DNA from: Paragonimus westermani | Lineage: Eukaryota; Platyhelminthes; Trematoda; Plagiorchiida; Troglotrematidae | NCBI GenBank assembly: GCA_008508345.1 | Contig: QNGE01000437.1 | Location: forward strand, 64,757-128,756 | Direction: 5' to 3' | Length of the DNA: 64,000 bases | Shown here: positions 1 through 14,100 of the stretch, piece after piece | Layout of the letters: the number at the start of each line of letters is the position of its first letter | How positions within the stretch are numbered: the stretch's first letter is position 1 | Position numbers and translations under genes: made by a program | Notes under the pieces: model-generated | The model's input: only the letters and a program-made list of their open reading frames with translations | What the model was told of the DNA's origin: nothing | Databases searched by the model: none

Positions 1-3000
1 TTAAGCAGTCACTGACAGAAAGCCTAGGTGGTTCCGTCGGTGATGCGTACCTTTGGTTAATTGAAGAAAAGGCATTTTGACCCTCGTGTAAGCATGTCGG
101 TGTGTGTATAGTTCTTTGACCGATTGTCAGTGGTACACCGGCACACCGGTATACCAACTCTCGTCGTAGCGAAACCCGGTTTTGAATAGTGACCCGAATG
201 TTTCCTACTATCTAGTTTGTCTCGATAAATTTCAAGACTACAATGTTCGTCTTTGGTTCAGATATCAGTGGATAAGCACATGAATTGCGTTTCAATGCAA
301 GTCCAAAAACAAAGTGTGCTTGCCCTACTGTTCGTCCTAGGCTAACAACTATCCCTTACTCACGGCAAGTTGGGAGCTTTTATGAGAACGTCTGTCCCAC
401 TTACCTCTATTTTCTCCAGTCATATTGATTTGAATTGATTATTGAAGTTCACACATCTACAGATTGAGCCTTGACTTTTCATTTTTGAACAGAGTGACTA
501 GCAAAAGTGAACGAATTAGGATTTAGACGGAGGAATCAAACTGTAATATGTTGAAATGGTTGATTTGCATTCGCAATCAGTGTGAACAGTGTTCACCCCA
601 AGCGTTGTCTAAATGTGGCTGATATACACTAACCCATGAGAAGTTTTGAGTCAAGTAATTTCAATTCACTAGATTCACCACGGGACCTGTGCGGTCCAAA
701 TGAATGTAACTGGACCATCTGCTTTCAGAAATGTTCTCTATGGTAAGCCCTGTGGTCTTTTCATTTAGAAAAGCCGCGTTGGCGTCTCGACTACAAAACA
801 TGGTGTATGTCATTAGTTATTGTTGAGGCTCCGGAAGGAAGAAAGCTGTGCAACGCTCTTTCGACGTCATGTAATAGTTGATTCCAATAAAATATCAGTG
901 CAATACGTGACAGTTAAAATTCATCTCATTCGTATAGCAGCCGAAGACATTCTTCAATTCAGCAGTCAATTCAGCACAAATACAAATCAACCATTTCAAC
1001 ATATTACAGTTTGATTCCTCCGTCTAAATCCTAATTCGTTCACTTTTGCTAGTCACTCTGTTCAAAAATGAAAAGTCAAGGCTCAATCTGTAGATGTGTG
1101 AACTTCAATAATCAATTCAAATCAATATGACTGGAGAAAATAGAGGTAAGTGGGACAGACGTTCTCATAAAAGCTCCCAACTTGCCGTGAGTAAGGGATA
1201 GTTGTTAGCCTAGGACGAACAGTAGGGCAAGCACACTTTGTTTTTGGACTTGCTTATCCACTGGTATCTGAACCATGAACGGACATTGAGACGGGTAATC
1301 TTATAAGGCAATTATATTACCACGGTTGTTCGAAAAAAAGGAAATCGGTGAACAAAAAAACAGGACACTTCCAATAGGCGATTGTTTGCACGTGTGCCTG
1401 CACCAGCACACAGTCGAATAATGTGCGTAAACACAACTGCGTAGATGTCACTTGTTGACTTTACAACCAATGATCTCAACCACTGAGGCTGTGAAGACAT
1501 GGAGGTTGTTTAAATAAACCTACTCACCTTCATCTAAAGCAGTTGTGGACGCTTGCTAGTTCGCTGGCCAACCACAAACGGCTAAACAATTCCAGTCCAT
1601 GAGAAAACTATGGCTACGATCCCATGGTCTACTTGATAAGTGTTTGGACTACCATCTGGCGTTTACTCACGGGCCGAGGGTTTTCATCTCCGGTGTGCAT
1701 GGCGCTGATGTGACCCCACAGAATGAAAGAAGCTTTCACCGTTTCTCCGGTGATCAGCGGAATGAACATTTTTAAGAAAACCTGTCACGCTACCTCTTAG
1801 AGCTGTGTTGGATATTTGTCTGTTTGGTGACAATTCACAGAGGACTGTTTGATTTTAGCTTGTGAGACACTGAAGCGTAACAGCTGAGAAAAGTAAGGGA
1901 TCACTCCACATAATTTTCTGGAATTTCGACTTAGTTTATAGTGTAATAACTGTTGATTATCGACCCCACGATCACAGGTTCGTGTATTGTTTTTCTCAAA
2001 ACCGCTCGGTTTTGTTTGAATAGTCTGACAGCACCCAATTCAGATCACGGTCAACAAGCGGCATAACCGCAAATACACTTTGGCGGTAGAGCTTGACAAT
2101 TAAACTTCGTCGGATGCTGTAAGGTATGAATATATTAAGGTGAAGAGTTTAACACAAGTGGACTGCTCTATTCGTTGAACAAAGCACTAGTTGGCGTACA
2201 GCACACTTGCTAATGCTGAAATCTGCACGATTTCTACAAACACATGCAAAAAATTCCATACCCAACAATTTGTTCGTCATTTTCACTAATGACACTCAAC
2301 CGTTCACAGATCAAGGAGACCGATGTAAATCATTACGAATACAATATCCATTACGTTGTACAAATGGTGAAAGCCAGTACTCGTGGTTGCTAATTTTGAC
2401 TCGCAGGTAGAGCATTACAAATCCAACTTGGTGAAAGTAAAAGTGGAAAGTGTTTGTCAGAGAATGACTGTTGAGGGGTGATGACGCTTGACCGTTTCAG
2501 GTTGCACGATCAAAGGTGAGCACTGAATAATCCAAGATGGGCGATGGCCTTGAATTTTCTAAGGCGGCTGTCTTGTTGAAAAGTCAGCATGACTAGCTGT
2601 TGATGAGTGCTCTAAATAGTATACTGTAATAAGCATAGAAAAAAACTATCCGTTTCAGGGCCAATTAAAGCAGTTGTTTCCTCGTGCAATCACGAACGTT
2701 GGTGAGGTTTTGGCGACCAATTAAATGGGGCGGTATGCAGGCAAGTGTAAAGACCGTTGTTTGCACTTATGATGAACAACTGTTATGACGCCTGAGCTTT
2801 CTGATCTCAATGCGTGCGCTTCACTCCAAACTTAAGGTGCGAAGTGACCACTTATACAATGGCCTTAATTTACATTTATGTTGTTTTCCAAGAAGTCTGC
2901 CCTCAAACAAACACCCCACGGCTGGTTTTGTCTTCATTCCAATTCATCACGAAGATGAGTGTGAGTAGGTATCGCGCGGTCAGTCTACTTGAACCGTTTA

Positions 3001-3080
3001 AAACAGTCGGTCACTGGACACAAATGTGGTAAAGTCCGCACGCAGCAAAAACGTAATTGTTAACGGTCACAAAAACTCAC
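1..3080 (-). other. intron downstream of the last supported exon
   Basis: This is the 5' part of an intron that runs off the left edge of the window. It holds the inverted repeat at 255-1283. Apart from that, only short chance open frames are seen, none with splice sites and a spectrin-like reading that would place the next exon. Confidence 0.6.
255..1283. repeat. inverted repeat (foldback) with perfect inner arms
   Basis: Positions 301-567 are the reverse complement of 983-1249 with no mismatch found by eye (267 bp; position sum constant at 1550). The spacer is 415 bp. Outside the perfect arms the match continues (ttcagatatcagtgg against its complement near 1264-1276), but the left arm carries about 20 extra bases at about 280-300. 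No transposase open frame lies between the arms. It is probably a non-autonomous foldback or MITE-like element; no target-site duplication was identified. Confidence 0.85.
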
Positions 3081-3403
3081 TTCCACATCTGAAACTTCGT
3101 CATAGACCAGATTTAACGCCAACAGTTCTTCTAGACGCTGACGTTTTTCCACACACACGTCTCTAAGACCAGCATACTGTTTGTCCACGGTGGCCTGAAT
3201 CAGCTGTAACACGCGGGCGCGTTTGTCCAGCTGTTTAATGCGTGCCCGAATTTCACGCTTTCGATTGCTCAGAGAAGACCCCACAACTACCGAACTTTTG
3301 CCGTCTTCATGGTCTAAGACCTTACGTTTGAATTGCGCCAGCTGATCAGTGAGGGTGGCTGCTTCTTCTCTAGTCTGACGCAGTAGATCAGCGGTTTGAA
3401 CAT
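3081..3403 (-). CDS. spectrin-repeat protein, internal exon carrying helices B and C (most downstream supported)
   Basis: This 323-nt exon has a pyrimidine-containing acceptor ending in cgaccccaaag, chosen because its two-base start matches the one-base end of exon 8635-9067. The donor is strong (GTGGAA then gtgagt). It encodes VQTADLLRQTREEAATLTDQ (helix B), a Ser/Val-rich insertion (SSVVVGSSLS), a very basic helix (NRKREIRARIKQLDKRARVL), and a helix C ending in EKRQRLEELLALNLVYDEVS then DVE. The end is where the next repeat would supply its Trp. That exon is not found between 1 and 3080, so it lies outside the window. Confidence 0.84.
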
Positions 3404-6400
3404 CTTTGGGGTCGGGGTATGTGGCGAAAGAATGGTATTTAAATGAAGTGAGGTTTACTTTCAAATGAAACATCTGAACACTTCTGAAAATTTACCGGGC
3501 ATACGCGGAGGAATTAATAGGCTAGATCTCACTCAGTCAAGGTCAGTCTTTTTGCACTGAATGGTAGTCTTTTACTCACAGACTGCCGTGATATTCTCCA
3601 GATTGCTAATGCAAGACAAACCTATTGGAGTATTTCGGTCAGCAAAGAATCTCTAGAGAGTAGGCAACTGATAGAACCAGTCCAAAAATCGTGTTTTTTG
3701 GCTTTTGCACAGACGACTAAGACAAAGATTCAAAGGAGTTTTCAGCTCAGAGTATTTATTCGTAGCTGACGTTAAATGGAACCTGAAGTTAGTTAAAACA
3801 TAAACAAAAATCTCCCCATCGTGACAACTGCAGGCTTCCAAGGAGGAAGGCTCTCCCACATTTACTTAACCACGAAGCAGTGATACTCACAAATAAAATG
3901 TAATAACTCACAAATAACATCCGTGATTGATGATGCCGGCAAACCGTATTTGTGGCTCTTATTTTTAAGGTTGTTAACATTAAGCCTGGAGAGCAGCACA
4001 AAGCTGATGATCGATACAAAGCTGAAGCCACTGTAGCCATCTTATATGAAAACCAACAAGCTAGACAATTGTGGACTTGCAGCCGATTTTTTGACTGGCT
4101 ACCTGGTGGGTTAAACGTCCCACTAGAAACTGACCACCATACGGTCTAACATCTTACATGGCACTGAAAACCTTTGTGTTTTCCAGCTGGTAACCTATCG
4201 TCAATTCCGAATCAACTGACTGAATTGCAAAACACTGGTTTAAAAACTCACTGGTCATCACACATATAAAATTATCCATTCAATTAATAATCGAAGTTTA
4301 CCTAAAACGTTACAAATCCCGCACTATTCACCTGCCTTGATCTGATCGTTTAGCTCAAACTGAAAGCCTTAAAGCAAATTTATTATCAGCAACCAGTGGT
4401 TAACGCTGTTTTACCATCAAACACCCTAGATTTGTTCGCGCGCTAACGTTGCCCTCTCATTCAGCCAACTCTTCAAATAAGTCGTGCAACCCCTCGTATG
4501 CGTAGGCAGTATCTACTAATGATCAGCAATCGCCCGTTTGTATACAGAAAGAAATGAACTAGAGTTAGGGTTTTTTATGATTCGTTGAGCGCTGAGGTGT
4601 TGCACAAACCTGCCATTTATTTCATACTTCTTCTGTTGTTTGTATCTGATACATCTGGGGTGCATAAATCAACATTCTGTTACGCATCGTTAAATTCAGT
4701 GTGTGATGTGTAGAGGCATATGAGAATAACTAACCCAGACAGTGAGGTATGAAACGACAAAAAACAGTAGACACATCAACAGTTATCATGTATCCACGGT
4801 AACCGGCTGCGTTTAACAAAACCGTCTGCGTGCAATGATAGATTTGATTCGTTACTTGTCATTGTCGTTGATATACACATGTGCAGAACGTTCAACAACT
4901 GTGGATCCACAACTAAACTCCGGAAACGTAACCATTCCGTGATACTTCCAACTGACAGGCTTTGTCAAAGGGCTGAACCAAAGACGGGCGTCATAACCAC
5001 GTCGGAATATCCAACAACCCCAGCAAACCAAACTATTGCTATCTCACACGGTGGCGTACGTTTGTTTCAAGTGAAACCAGTCGGTAACGTCGTTAATGCT
5101 TTGACCACTACGATGGAAGATCTATAGTGCCTGGCTTTTGACAGACCTCTCACTGGGGCTGGGTACCAGAATGCATCGATGAGAGAGCAAACGGACAATG
5201 AAAATGAGATTCTTCCCAAAAGGTATGTGGTAGCACTCTAACTTTCCCACCAAATGATGGACAATAGCGACACTCACGAACGAAAAGGTTACCACACTGG
5301 TGGATTTGTAACAGGAAGTTGACAATTTTCCAGTAGAAATTTAGGTGCATCTTCATGTGACGTTAGGTTTGTAGCATAATTTATGTACTTTGACCTGACA
5401 CTTTATAGCCGTGTTGCTAGAACGGTGTACGTCATTTTCCGATTTCCAGGCCTGCCGTTACAGCTGATTTGAACCTACAGTATTTGACCATTTCATTCAT
5501 ATGACGAAAGACAATTTCAGCATAACCGAGAGGATTATGGACAGCTCGCGCCCTTAGCTGCTTCGAACTAAAGAAAGCACTGGCATTTGTTTAGTTCCTT
5601 GGGCTGACATGACCAGCTTAAGACAATATTTAGATGAGTCGACAACGCGGAGTGAACAGTCAAGCAAATGGATACACTTTTATTGCGTGTGGTTGCTGTT
5701 GTGTAATTTTACTAGTGGAAGAGGCAGCTACGCACTAATCATTCAGTGCTGTGCATGATAAAGTATATAAGACTTTAAGGTGCACAGGGAACTCTTTTAC
5801 TGGTAAACTTCACTAATACAGAACACTGCAGGGTGTTTACTTCTTGTCAGAAATCCAACTTCTTGAGCGCTATTCCTGTTCCGACGATGGTGGGCACAGC
5901 AGACAGATTTTGTTGTAAGATTACCTCAGATAGTAGTTCCGTACAGCAACTTATGTTGCATTATTTGCTCATGTTCTTCAAAGTCCTGATGCTCTCTTTT
6001 CAACTTTTTTCAGTTTGAGTTCGTGAACTTGATTTGGCAGTTAGCCAGTGTGCACAGTAGTCTACTGTTCACTTTCATCCACGCCAACTCACGAAGGAAA
6101 GCCACACGAAGAGTTTCTTCCTTTCTTAAGTGTGTGTACGAACAAACTTCAAGTGGGTCAAGTTCATTTGACGTTTGTCTACCTGCTTTGCGTGCGATTC
6201 ATTTGGTTTTCATCACTGCAATAAACTTGAGCGAACTGATAAGCTTTAGCTTACACTCTGCCGTTTTATGTAAGCAGGCCTACCCGAGTTACAAGTGAAG
6301 TATGTCAGTTCTTGTAACGCACTGGAACCGCCAGCAATTCTTCTGGTGAAACAGAACACGTACAGTCAAAGCAGGAAAAATCTGTCCTGTAATTTATATC

Positions 6401-8634
6401 ATTTTTTTCTGTTAACTGAATATCTCTGTTTCCAGTATTTCGCTGGTTGATACTTATAATTGAATGTCGTGACACTAGGAGAATTAAATGTGATTTAAAA
6501 AGAGGAGGAATTAGACCAAACTCGAAAACCACACGCGACTTCTCATCATATTACCATATGAATTAAAAATAAGGACAAAGCAACATCCAGAAGAACTCCC
6601 TGCATACGTCACTGTTTAACTACGTTGGCTATCTATATTTAAATGAGACTGATCCAAACGAACGTTACATCCATGCTAGGAAATCTGACTGGCAACCATC
6701 GGGTCGAACACTTGTCAAAAACTAAGCGAGTCATGCGGATTCCAGTTCCAAGAGCATTCTATGACTATTTTTAGAATAATGTATTTGGTCATGTAAGCTG
6801 AAGCTCTAGTCGTCTGTGTCTATTATGAAGCTCATGATAGCGAAAACAGCGGGGCGGATGAAAAGTTAACCACCCGTTTACTGAGCTTTGTCAATTGGAC
6901 CTATAGGTCCGTGAATGGTAAGTAAGTGGACCAAATCAATAAACGTCACTAGATGCTCTGTGCGAGGTCTCGGATTTATTTACCACTTATTGTCACCCTA
7001 ATATGTACTTATACATTTTGACTGAACTTTGATCCATTCATTCCCTAGCGATGTTGCTGACTCAACTAAATTATGGGTTTTACATACAGACATACTTCAC
7101 AAATTGAATACGGTCATAATTTTGAAAATGATCGGATGAATCACTTCGCCTCCTGTCGGAAGGCTCCGCAGATATAGTTGCTGTGAAGCGTGTGATGAGT
7201 GCGCCGACATTCCGCATGGATTCACTTGGTTAACTGTTTAGATAGAGTGCAAAACAGAACAACACATCAACAGTTAGAATACATCCCGTAAGGACTGTAC
7301 AGCTTTGATCGCCGACTGATGAAACGTGTCACCCTTGTTGTGGGACATTTCACTCGTGAGGGTCGGTCACACATTTGACGTCAATTTTTGCGATGCTTAT
7401 TCATGCTGAGAAAAATTTGATTGCTAACGATATGCTTGTGTGATATGGCAGCTTATCCCATCGTTAATAATTGTGTAGTAATTATATTCATTTGGCAGCA
7501 AGGATGCCCTCACAAGAACTCACAGTCTTTTTGTTTTAATGGAACTTCATGATTTCCCCGGTTAGACCTGCACGATGTACTGCTTTTAAGCAAATTGAGC
7601 TCTGTCATGTAATAAGAATTCAGCTCAACACGAATTCTATAAAAATGAGGATACCTTTCCATGAAAGGGTGTACTCTGTCATTCCTTCGTTACATGTGTG
7701 AGAAGCTATGTCCAAGCCGGTTTTAGTATGCGCTATTCTCTGTACAATGACACATCCCACTAGGTGCTAATGGAAGCTGGAAACTCATAACAAGCCTCTG
7801 CATAACAGATACATTCGTATGTACTATTGACATGTAAACCGTGATTGTTTTAAAAACTCTCCCATTTCAGGTCTTAAGGGTACCTTTTACCTAAGATTAT
7901 GAAGCATCACAGTAGAGGTCACGATCAACGACTGTGTAAAGTGTTTTGCGCAAGAGAAGGTTCCGCGAGTATGGGCTAAAATCAATCTTCCACCGATCAC
8001 TTCGGTTCAGGTTTAGTTAACGTACACATTGCAACATTGTTTCGACGGTGTGGCGCCTCGTAAATTTAGATGTTTTTCGTTTTATCCTTTTCCGTCCAAC
8101 TATACCTTTCCAGACATTCAGAGGACTCACACAGAGTTGCTGGCCAACCGTTCCAGGTGAGTTTGAACAAACGAGGAAACATGTGTCAGTAGCCTCGTTG
8201 CAAAATGTACCCATCGGACACAGCCTGCGCTTCTCGAAGAAGGTTACTGGTAGCGACGTTGCTTAATGTGTGCAGCAGTCTTTATGCTGATTCCTTGTTA
8301 TTTTAGTGAGATTATTAGTAGGTGGAATTTATGTGACCCGGTTTTGTTGGAAAAGGGTATGGCTTACCTCACGTCCACCCGACGCATAGGGCTGTGGGAA
8401 GCTGTGAAGTTGTTTTTAGTAATACTCGCAAGCCTGAGAAAGTATGAGATTCCAAGTTCATTTTTAACTCTCCCTCTAGAATTTTTGGCAGCAGCCATAC
8501 CAATCTAAGTTGTCAGCCCAAGGAAATAACACATAGCATAAATTAATATACACTTGTTTTCAAGAGGATATCATGTAAGAGAATTCTTAGGGAGTTGTTC
8601 AACGTGTGGATTGTGTAATGTTGACATTACTTAC
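3404..8634 (-). other. intron
   Basis: About 5.2 kb between two supported exons. Several short open frames exist on both strands (for example 4879-5127 and 8048-8266 on plus), but none has recognisable domains. No repeat with an obvious partner in the window was noticed. Confidence 0.65.
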
Positions 8635-9067
8635 TGAAATTGCGTACACTTTGGGCCAATAGACCATTGACCCTGAATTCTACATTTGCATGTGTCCGAA
8701 GTTCCGCCTTGGCTGTGGCTGTATCTCTGTTTGCTCTGGACTCGAGCATGATCAAATCTTCTGTTTCTTGAAGCCACGATCTTAGTTCACCATACGTCCA
8801 GTGATGGTTAAAGCATAAATGTCCGACGTCTAATAATCGACTGCGCTTATTCAGCAAACAATTTAAGTTAGTCAGGTCATCTCGTAGATCTAGCGAGGTA
8901 TGATGAAGTTCTTCCAAGATCCGACGGGGAATTTGAAAAGCGATACCTTCATCGGTGTACAATTCCACGGTGTGTGACTCTTCGCTTGCTGGTTTCCGTC
9001 CACTCTCGAAGGTATTGCTTTCAGCACTGAACACATCAGGACATTGAGAGAGCAGCACATCCGCTTC
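8635..9067 (-). CDS. spectrin-repeat protein, large internal exon
   Basis: This 433-nt exon has a good acceptor (gttatctaatgcag) and a strong donor (TTTCA then gtaagt). It starts in phase 0 and ends with one base of a codon. The first third is polar and probably a loop or linker (residues about 1-45, rich in Ser, Glu and Thr). A helix follows (RRILEELHHTSLDLRDDLTN through LNKRSRLL). Then comes a Trp-bearing helix, HWTYGELRSWLQETEDLIML, and a helix B start, RDTATAKAELRTHANVEFRV. The pair of Trp residues and the RDTATAKAELxxH motif are strongly spectrin-like. Its one-base end is completed by the two-base start of exon 3081-3403. Confidence 0.85.
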
Positions 9068-10674
9068 CTGCATTAGATAACACATTTGAATGAAATTAGT
9101 TACTATTGCATACAGCACTAGGTTCGAGTGGAGACATAAATGTCTTCAAGGATAACGCCCAATTGCAGTCAGTAGATGTAATACCAGTATATATTAGTTC
9201 CATACTTTTACAGTCACCGTGTTTCAGGGTTGAACACCCTCAACCTGCTTAGTGTTGCGTTGTGGGGGTTGCTATTTCGGGAGAGGAGTTGTTTCAGTAG
9301 ACTTAGTATACGCAATTTTATCGTTTTCGAATGAAAACTATTAGAGGTTGTGTTTCGGTGTCAGTCCTGTCTGAACTGTTATCAAGCACTTTCCAGGAAA
9401 GTTTATACCTATATGTGTTCTGAACTAACCAGCACTGTTAACTGAGATGATCCAGGCGTTCCATATTTCAGATCTTTGTAACGAGTATAAGGGTAGATTA
9501 TTTCTGGTAGCCTTGTCCTGGGTCACAGTGCGCATGAAAACTATATCGTGGTCACGAGGTATCTGGCAGTTACCAATTTCCAAACAGAAGGTCACTGGAT
9601 GGGAAAAGTAGGTATTGTTGAATATGTTTTCGTCTACACATATGGGAAATTTTCTTCGGAGAATTGATCCCATGGCTATTTTGACCGAAATCAAAGAAAG
9701 ATGGATGATGGCATTTTGCAATGGTCATTAAGACGAGATCCATTTTGTGCTTGTGGCATAGAAAAGAAAATTGCTGTGAACTTCCTTGAACATCGCTTCA
9801 TTCCGAGGCATATAGCTTGGTTTCTGTTTGACATTCGTACATAAAGCTACCAAATGCTACAAATTTTGAGGAGGGATTCCGTGCACTATTTCGTCATTAT
9901 TTCGGAATGCACCTTCTGAATTAGGCAAATTAATCCCACAAGGTACGTTCAGCTGGATCACATGTAGCTACTAATAGATGAGGCCATCTAAACAGTGTCC
10001 GAGAGTGTTTCACACACAACACCCGTCAGTGAAGAACGTTTGACGAGTTGATCAAAAATATAATCGGGAGTGCGTTTTATGACATGAATCTTCAAAACAC
10101 GAGAAGTTTTTCTGCTCATATTTGAATTGACGTTTAGACTAATGACACCTCTTTGGGTGTGGTAATATGTTACCACAAGTCCTTAAGGTAAACCTGGTCT
10201 CATGTCCGCGCTTCGATTAATCTGTTCGAAAAACAAACTGTTAACTTATGACGAACTTTGTTCCGTTCAATAAGTCAAGGAAATGAAGCAACGTGAATTT
10301 TGGCAGTGTCACATGATGTGAACGTTGTTTTTTTCTCTCCCGGGATTTCACTGTGAAGATGTTTTATCTGTAATAGAATACTGCCATTTTCACTTTGTGA
10401 TTCATTGGAAACTTGCGAACAGATAAAGAATGTCACTGTTTTGTCCATGTATCACCTTCTATATACTGAAAGTAAAAACTGCGAACACTTCATGACGACA
10501 ATAGACAATTACATCACAACAATTAATCCTTTAAAGTGATGAGTGTGATGCATTCGGCGAGGGGAAAAACCCCGAGGGGTTCACAAGTTAAGACAACGGC
10601 TACGGACCAGTGTGTGCCTGATCATGAAATTTGGTCAGACTGTAGTGAAAATACCACCCAGTCACCTGTTTTGT

Positions 10675-10835
10675 GAGACTGCTGGCGTTAGGTTAACATG
10701 CTAGTCTCTCAAGCACGAGGATGGAAGTGCAATTTCCGGCTGGCAAAACGATGCACACTACTGACCAGCTCTAATCAGAGCGAAACTCGAGTATAAGCTT
10801 TCCAGGAGGTCTATCCGAATAGGATGGCTACAAAC
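10675..10835 (+). mobile_element. decayed SINE-like copy (tRNA-derived family A)
   Basis: The stretch contains aaaacgatgcacactactga followed by agagcgaaactcgagta. It ends with a block resembling ggtctatccgaat. These blocks occur in the same order in the better copies at 17600-17970, 22785-23150 and 47540-47900. The B box region is badly eroded. It is too diverged for exact edges. Confidence 0.5.
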
Positions 10836-10917
10836 AAGAGAGTATGGTGTTTAAACTGAAATGTTCTAAATCTCTGAACTTTCCTTAGGTGCTAGGTAAA
10901 CTGGTAAAGCTAATTAC

Positions 10918-11104
10918 CCGGAACATTTTGTGGCACCTGGCTTTGGGTAAGCGTTTACTGTGCTGGGTGAATAATAACTCGCAGAATGAACGATAGCGTA
11001 TTAACAGAATTATGATCTTAGACTGACGAATGTCTTGCGACTGGAGACGCTGCATTTCTCCCCTGGTGAGTCTCATTCTTCTACGGACGTGTTGAGGCGT
11101 CCGT
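10918..11104 (-). CDS. possible missing exon of the spectrin-repeat gene
   Basis: This 187-nt open stretch starts with one base and ends in phase 0. That is exactly what is needed to connect exon 24536-24765 (two-base end) with exon 8635-9067 (phase 0 start). The peptide is basic and possibly helical (RRRMRLTRGEMQRLQSQDIR, then LLIRYRSFCELLFTQHSKRL). The acceptor (ccaagaaatag) has a poor pyrimidine tract, and the donor is gtaatt. Apart from the phase and length fit there is no recognisable spectrin motif, and in a 15-kb intron one such open stretch could arise by chance. Confidence 0.28.
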
Positions 11105-14100
11105 CTATTTCTTGGCCATGGTTTGAAATGTTGTTTCTGGTTCACCAATACAAACGTTCCGAAAACTATCCGGAAAGTATGGTTGCAATGATAGGTACAG
11201 AATATGAGCTCGGTGTTTCAAGAAAAATGACACAAATCAGTATCCTACAGGGGTAAAATCGATTTTTGATACATTATCAAAGCGAATGAAGATGGAATGA
11301 GATGGGTTAATGGAAGTATTTGTGACACTGCTTGAGTTGAAGGTACTATTCGGATTATCTGTTCTGCGGGACGTTTTCGCAAATGATATTTCGTGTGTTG
11401 TATTTCTAAGTTTCTCCAGAACGTAACCAGAAACTGTCAACGCCAGCAGTTCTCCGTGAAGACACTTCACTTACCGGTATTTTCTTTCATTACACATATA
11501 GCTGAAGTCTTATTAAACAACTCATAGATTATTGACGTTTGTGAGTTAATAAACCTTGGCTCACAATGGAAGACTTTCTGCCAGAATTCATTTGCTTTAC
11601 ACTGACAGCGTCAGAAGGCAAACTTTTTCATATTGTTTTTTATTTCATACTTTCAATTAAGTGGTTGTGTTGAATGAGCACAATTGTACACACAGACCAG
11701 TTTAGCGACCTGTGGTCTATTTCATCTAATCAGGAATACACCTGGCGGAATGTTCAAATTGATCATCAGGAGGGAAAACTCGCTGAATTTTTGCAAAATG
11801 GCACAAATTATACCCAATCTTACGCTACCAGTTGTGAGTGGCAGGAATTTTCTCAGCGTCATGACCCACACAGATAATGGTACGCTGAAACGAGGCTCAG
11901 CAGAAGGGGTGGAAATAAATTACGGCAGAAGAAACTAGTGACTGGTGTACTATTGCAATGTACACAGCGTACCCATCCATGTTGACTATCTGAAAAAAGT
12001 TTCGTACATAAGTACACAGATAAAGTGGTCGGAGAAAATAATACGTTTACAATAAATTGTTGTACGACTCCGAACTTGTTAGAAAGCACTTGTTAATGAA
12101 CCAAGTCTTTAGGATTAGCACTACTGCGCTTCAGAGCAAACTGTGAATCTGTTTATGCCGTAATGTTGTAGAGTTACTACTGTTTGTCAGGACTGTAGAG
12201 ATCTCTGGCCTGGCGTTTTATTCTGTAGCCTACAACAATAGTAGGTGGCTACAGAACGTCGAATGGGTGACTACTGCTTTCAAAAGTATAGGAGTGCTGT
12301 TTGATTTAACTCATTTTAGGAGACAGACAAACAGATTCTCAAGAAGTGAACATATAAAGCGCGGAAGGCACAGCTATACGGTTTCCGTCTGTGGACGCAT
12401 CATTGTCGAGGAAATTGACTGAGGGTTCAGTCGTAAATCACAGTTTACTTTTATAAACGCAATTGCCGAGTATGTCATAAATTCACCTTACATAGTGCAA
12501 ATTTGGGTCTTATCTGTCTACCTATATTTCCACAGTGTGCACACGCCTCAACTAGTCACTACCACCGTTTCATCCTTACTTAGTAAAAGATGTAGAAACT
12601 ACTGTAAGGTCCGAAGAAATTACTAAGGGAACCAGGTGGTTAGCTTGTCTTCAGGTTTAAGGCTGGATTCAAAATTCACAGAGTCTTACAGTTCAGAACT
12701 TTGGAAACATTTGAACGATTTCACACCATTCCTTCATCTTTAAGTAATGTAGTAGTCGCTTCAGAGTGCCACTCAGTCTGCAGTGAACAAGCCAGTTCAT
12801 AACTATCTGTTGAAGGCAGCTGCATAGTTTTGCTTTGATTAAGTGACACATCTAAGTCAGGTGTCATTTAACTATTGATTGGTGAGTAGTTGCACAATTA
12901 ACTAATCATTATTGCTACTAAATGACAAAGTATGGGTGACAAATGACGACTGTCCACATGGTTAGTGACAGGGAAAATGTGTGACTGGCAACAGAACGTA
13001 CGATGAAGTGCCGATGCAGGCAACTGTTTTACTGATAATGTCAGCTTTTATAGCGAATGAAACAGTCATTTGAGTCCGCGAAGTCATATGCGGTGAATTT
13101 TTTCATATGTTTACGTTTTACTGTGCCAGGCGAGTTACTTACCTGACTAAACGTGTTCGAAAAGCACGGCAGTAACAATGAAGATTAGACAGCGAATGGA
13201 AAACGTCCTTAGCCACCAACCATTGTAGACCGCTGCTAAAATTCAGTTCGTCAGATGCCTGATTAGTTCGTTGAGTGCCAACCTTTCGAATAGAGTTACA
13301 GTAGACGCCAAGGAGACAAAAATCGAATATGGCACCAGCTACGACTGACCTTTAGTATGAGTTCAGTCCGCTTATTTCGACTGGCAACTTCTTTGATCAG
13401 CAGGCGGTGTCGTCGAATCAATTGGTTGACTGTGATTAACGAACGACCAACATCTTGGTTTTCTGCCAGCAACGATTTCTCCCGGGTCCATATCTGTTCC
13501 GCCTGAAGGTCTCTTCAGAATAGTTCCAAAAACACAGACAAATTAGGAAGTGTGTTAGCAAGGAAGCATTTGCTTTGCCAGAGGGACACTTCGTTGACCA
13601 TTCAGCTGCAAAACCATTTTAACACGGAGGAGTATATAAATCTCGATTGTGTAAGGCTTGTCCAAACACCACAGGGATGGTATACCTCTGGGCTCAGGAA
13701 CAACCATGTCCAATTCGTCACTGCACAAATTAGGACAGTGTTGGACCCAAATTTTTTAACTCGTAAAATAAGCAGTGGTTTAAGAAGCTGAATGTATCCG
13801 TTGTCCTGCAAGCGTTGCAACACGAAAACTGTTGAAAAACGCCTAACTGTGGCTACCAATCACATATTTTATGCAGCCCACCAGAACACCACCATCAACA
13901 TCTTAACACCACTATCGAAACACAACGGTAGTGCACAATCTGAAATCTTACATCAAATGAATAAGTCTGTGAGTGCCGGGTAAGTGACATCTGCAATTAC
14001 GGAGTCCGGTCAACGAAAACATTCCAGTCTGGGTTTGCAAAAATCTCACAGATACCACAATGTCTCATTCTAATAAGAACGTGACAGTTCAAAAGTAACC

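Noticed and set aside
4879..5127. Plus-strand frame resembling 40241-40531 at an ALTTT motif
   Set aside because: The shared part is only about five residues and about a dozen bases; the flanks do not align.
9425..9721. 98-codon minus-strand frame next to exon 8635-9067
   Set aside because: The sequence is not helical or spectrin-like, and it lacks matching splice sites.
11237..11470. Minus-strand open frame of 77 codons considered as a spectrin exon
   Set aside because: It is Ser/Asn/Thr-rich without heptads or Trp, and no acceptor gives the needed phase.
12221..12257. Short hairpin with ten-base stem (ttctgtagcc and its complement)
   Set aside because: Too short to distinguish from chance in 64 kb, and it has no associated feature.
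13552..13983. Plus-strand frames considered as a third Penelope-like relic
   Set aside because: No GIY-YIG or reverse transcriptase motif could be read in any frame.
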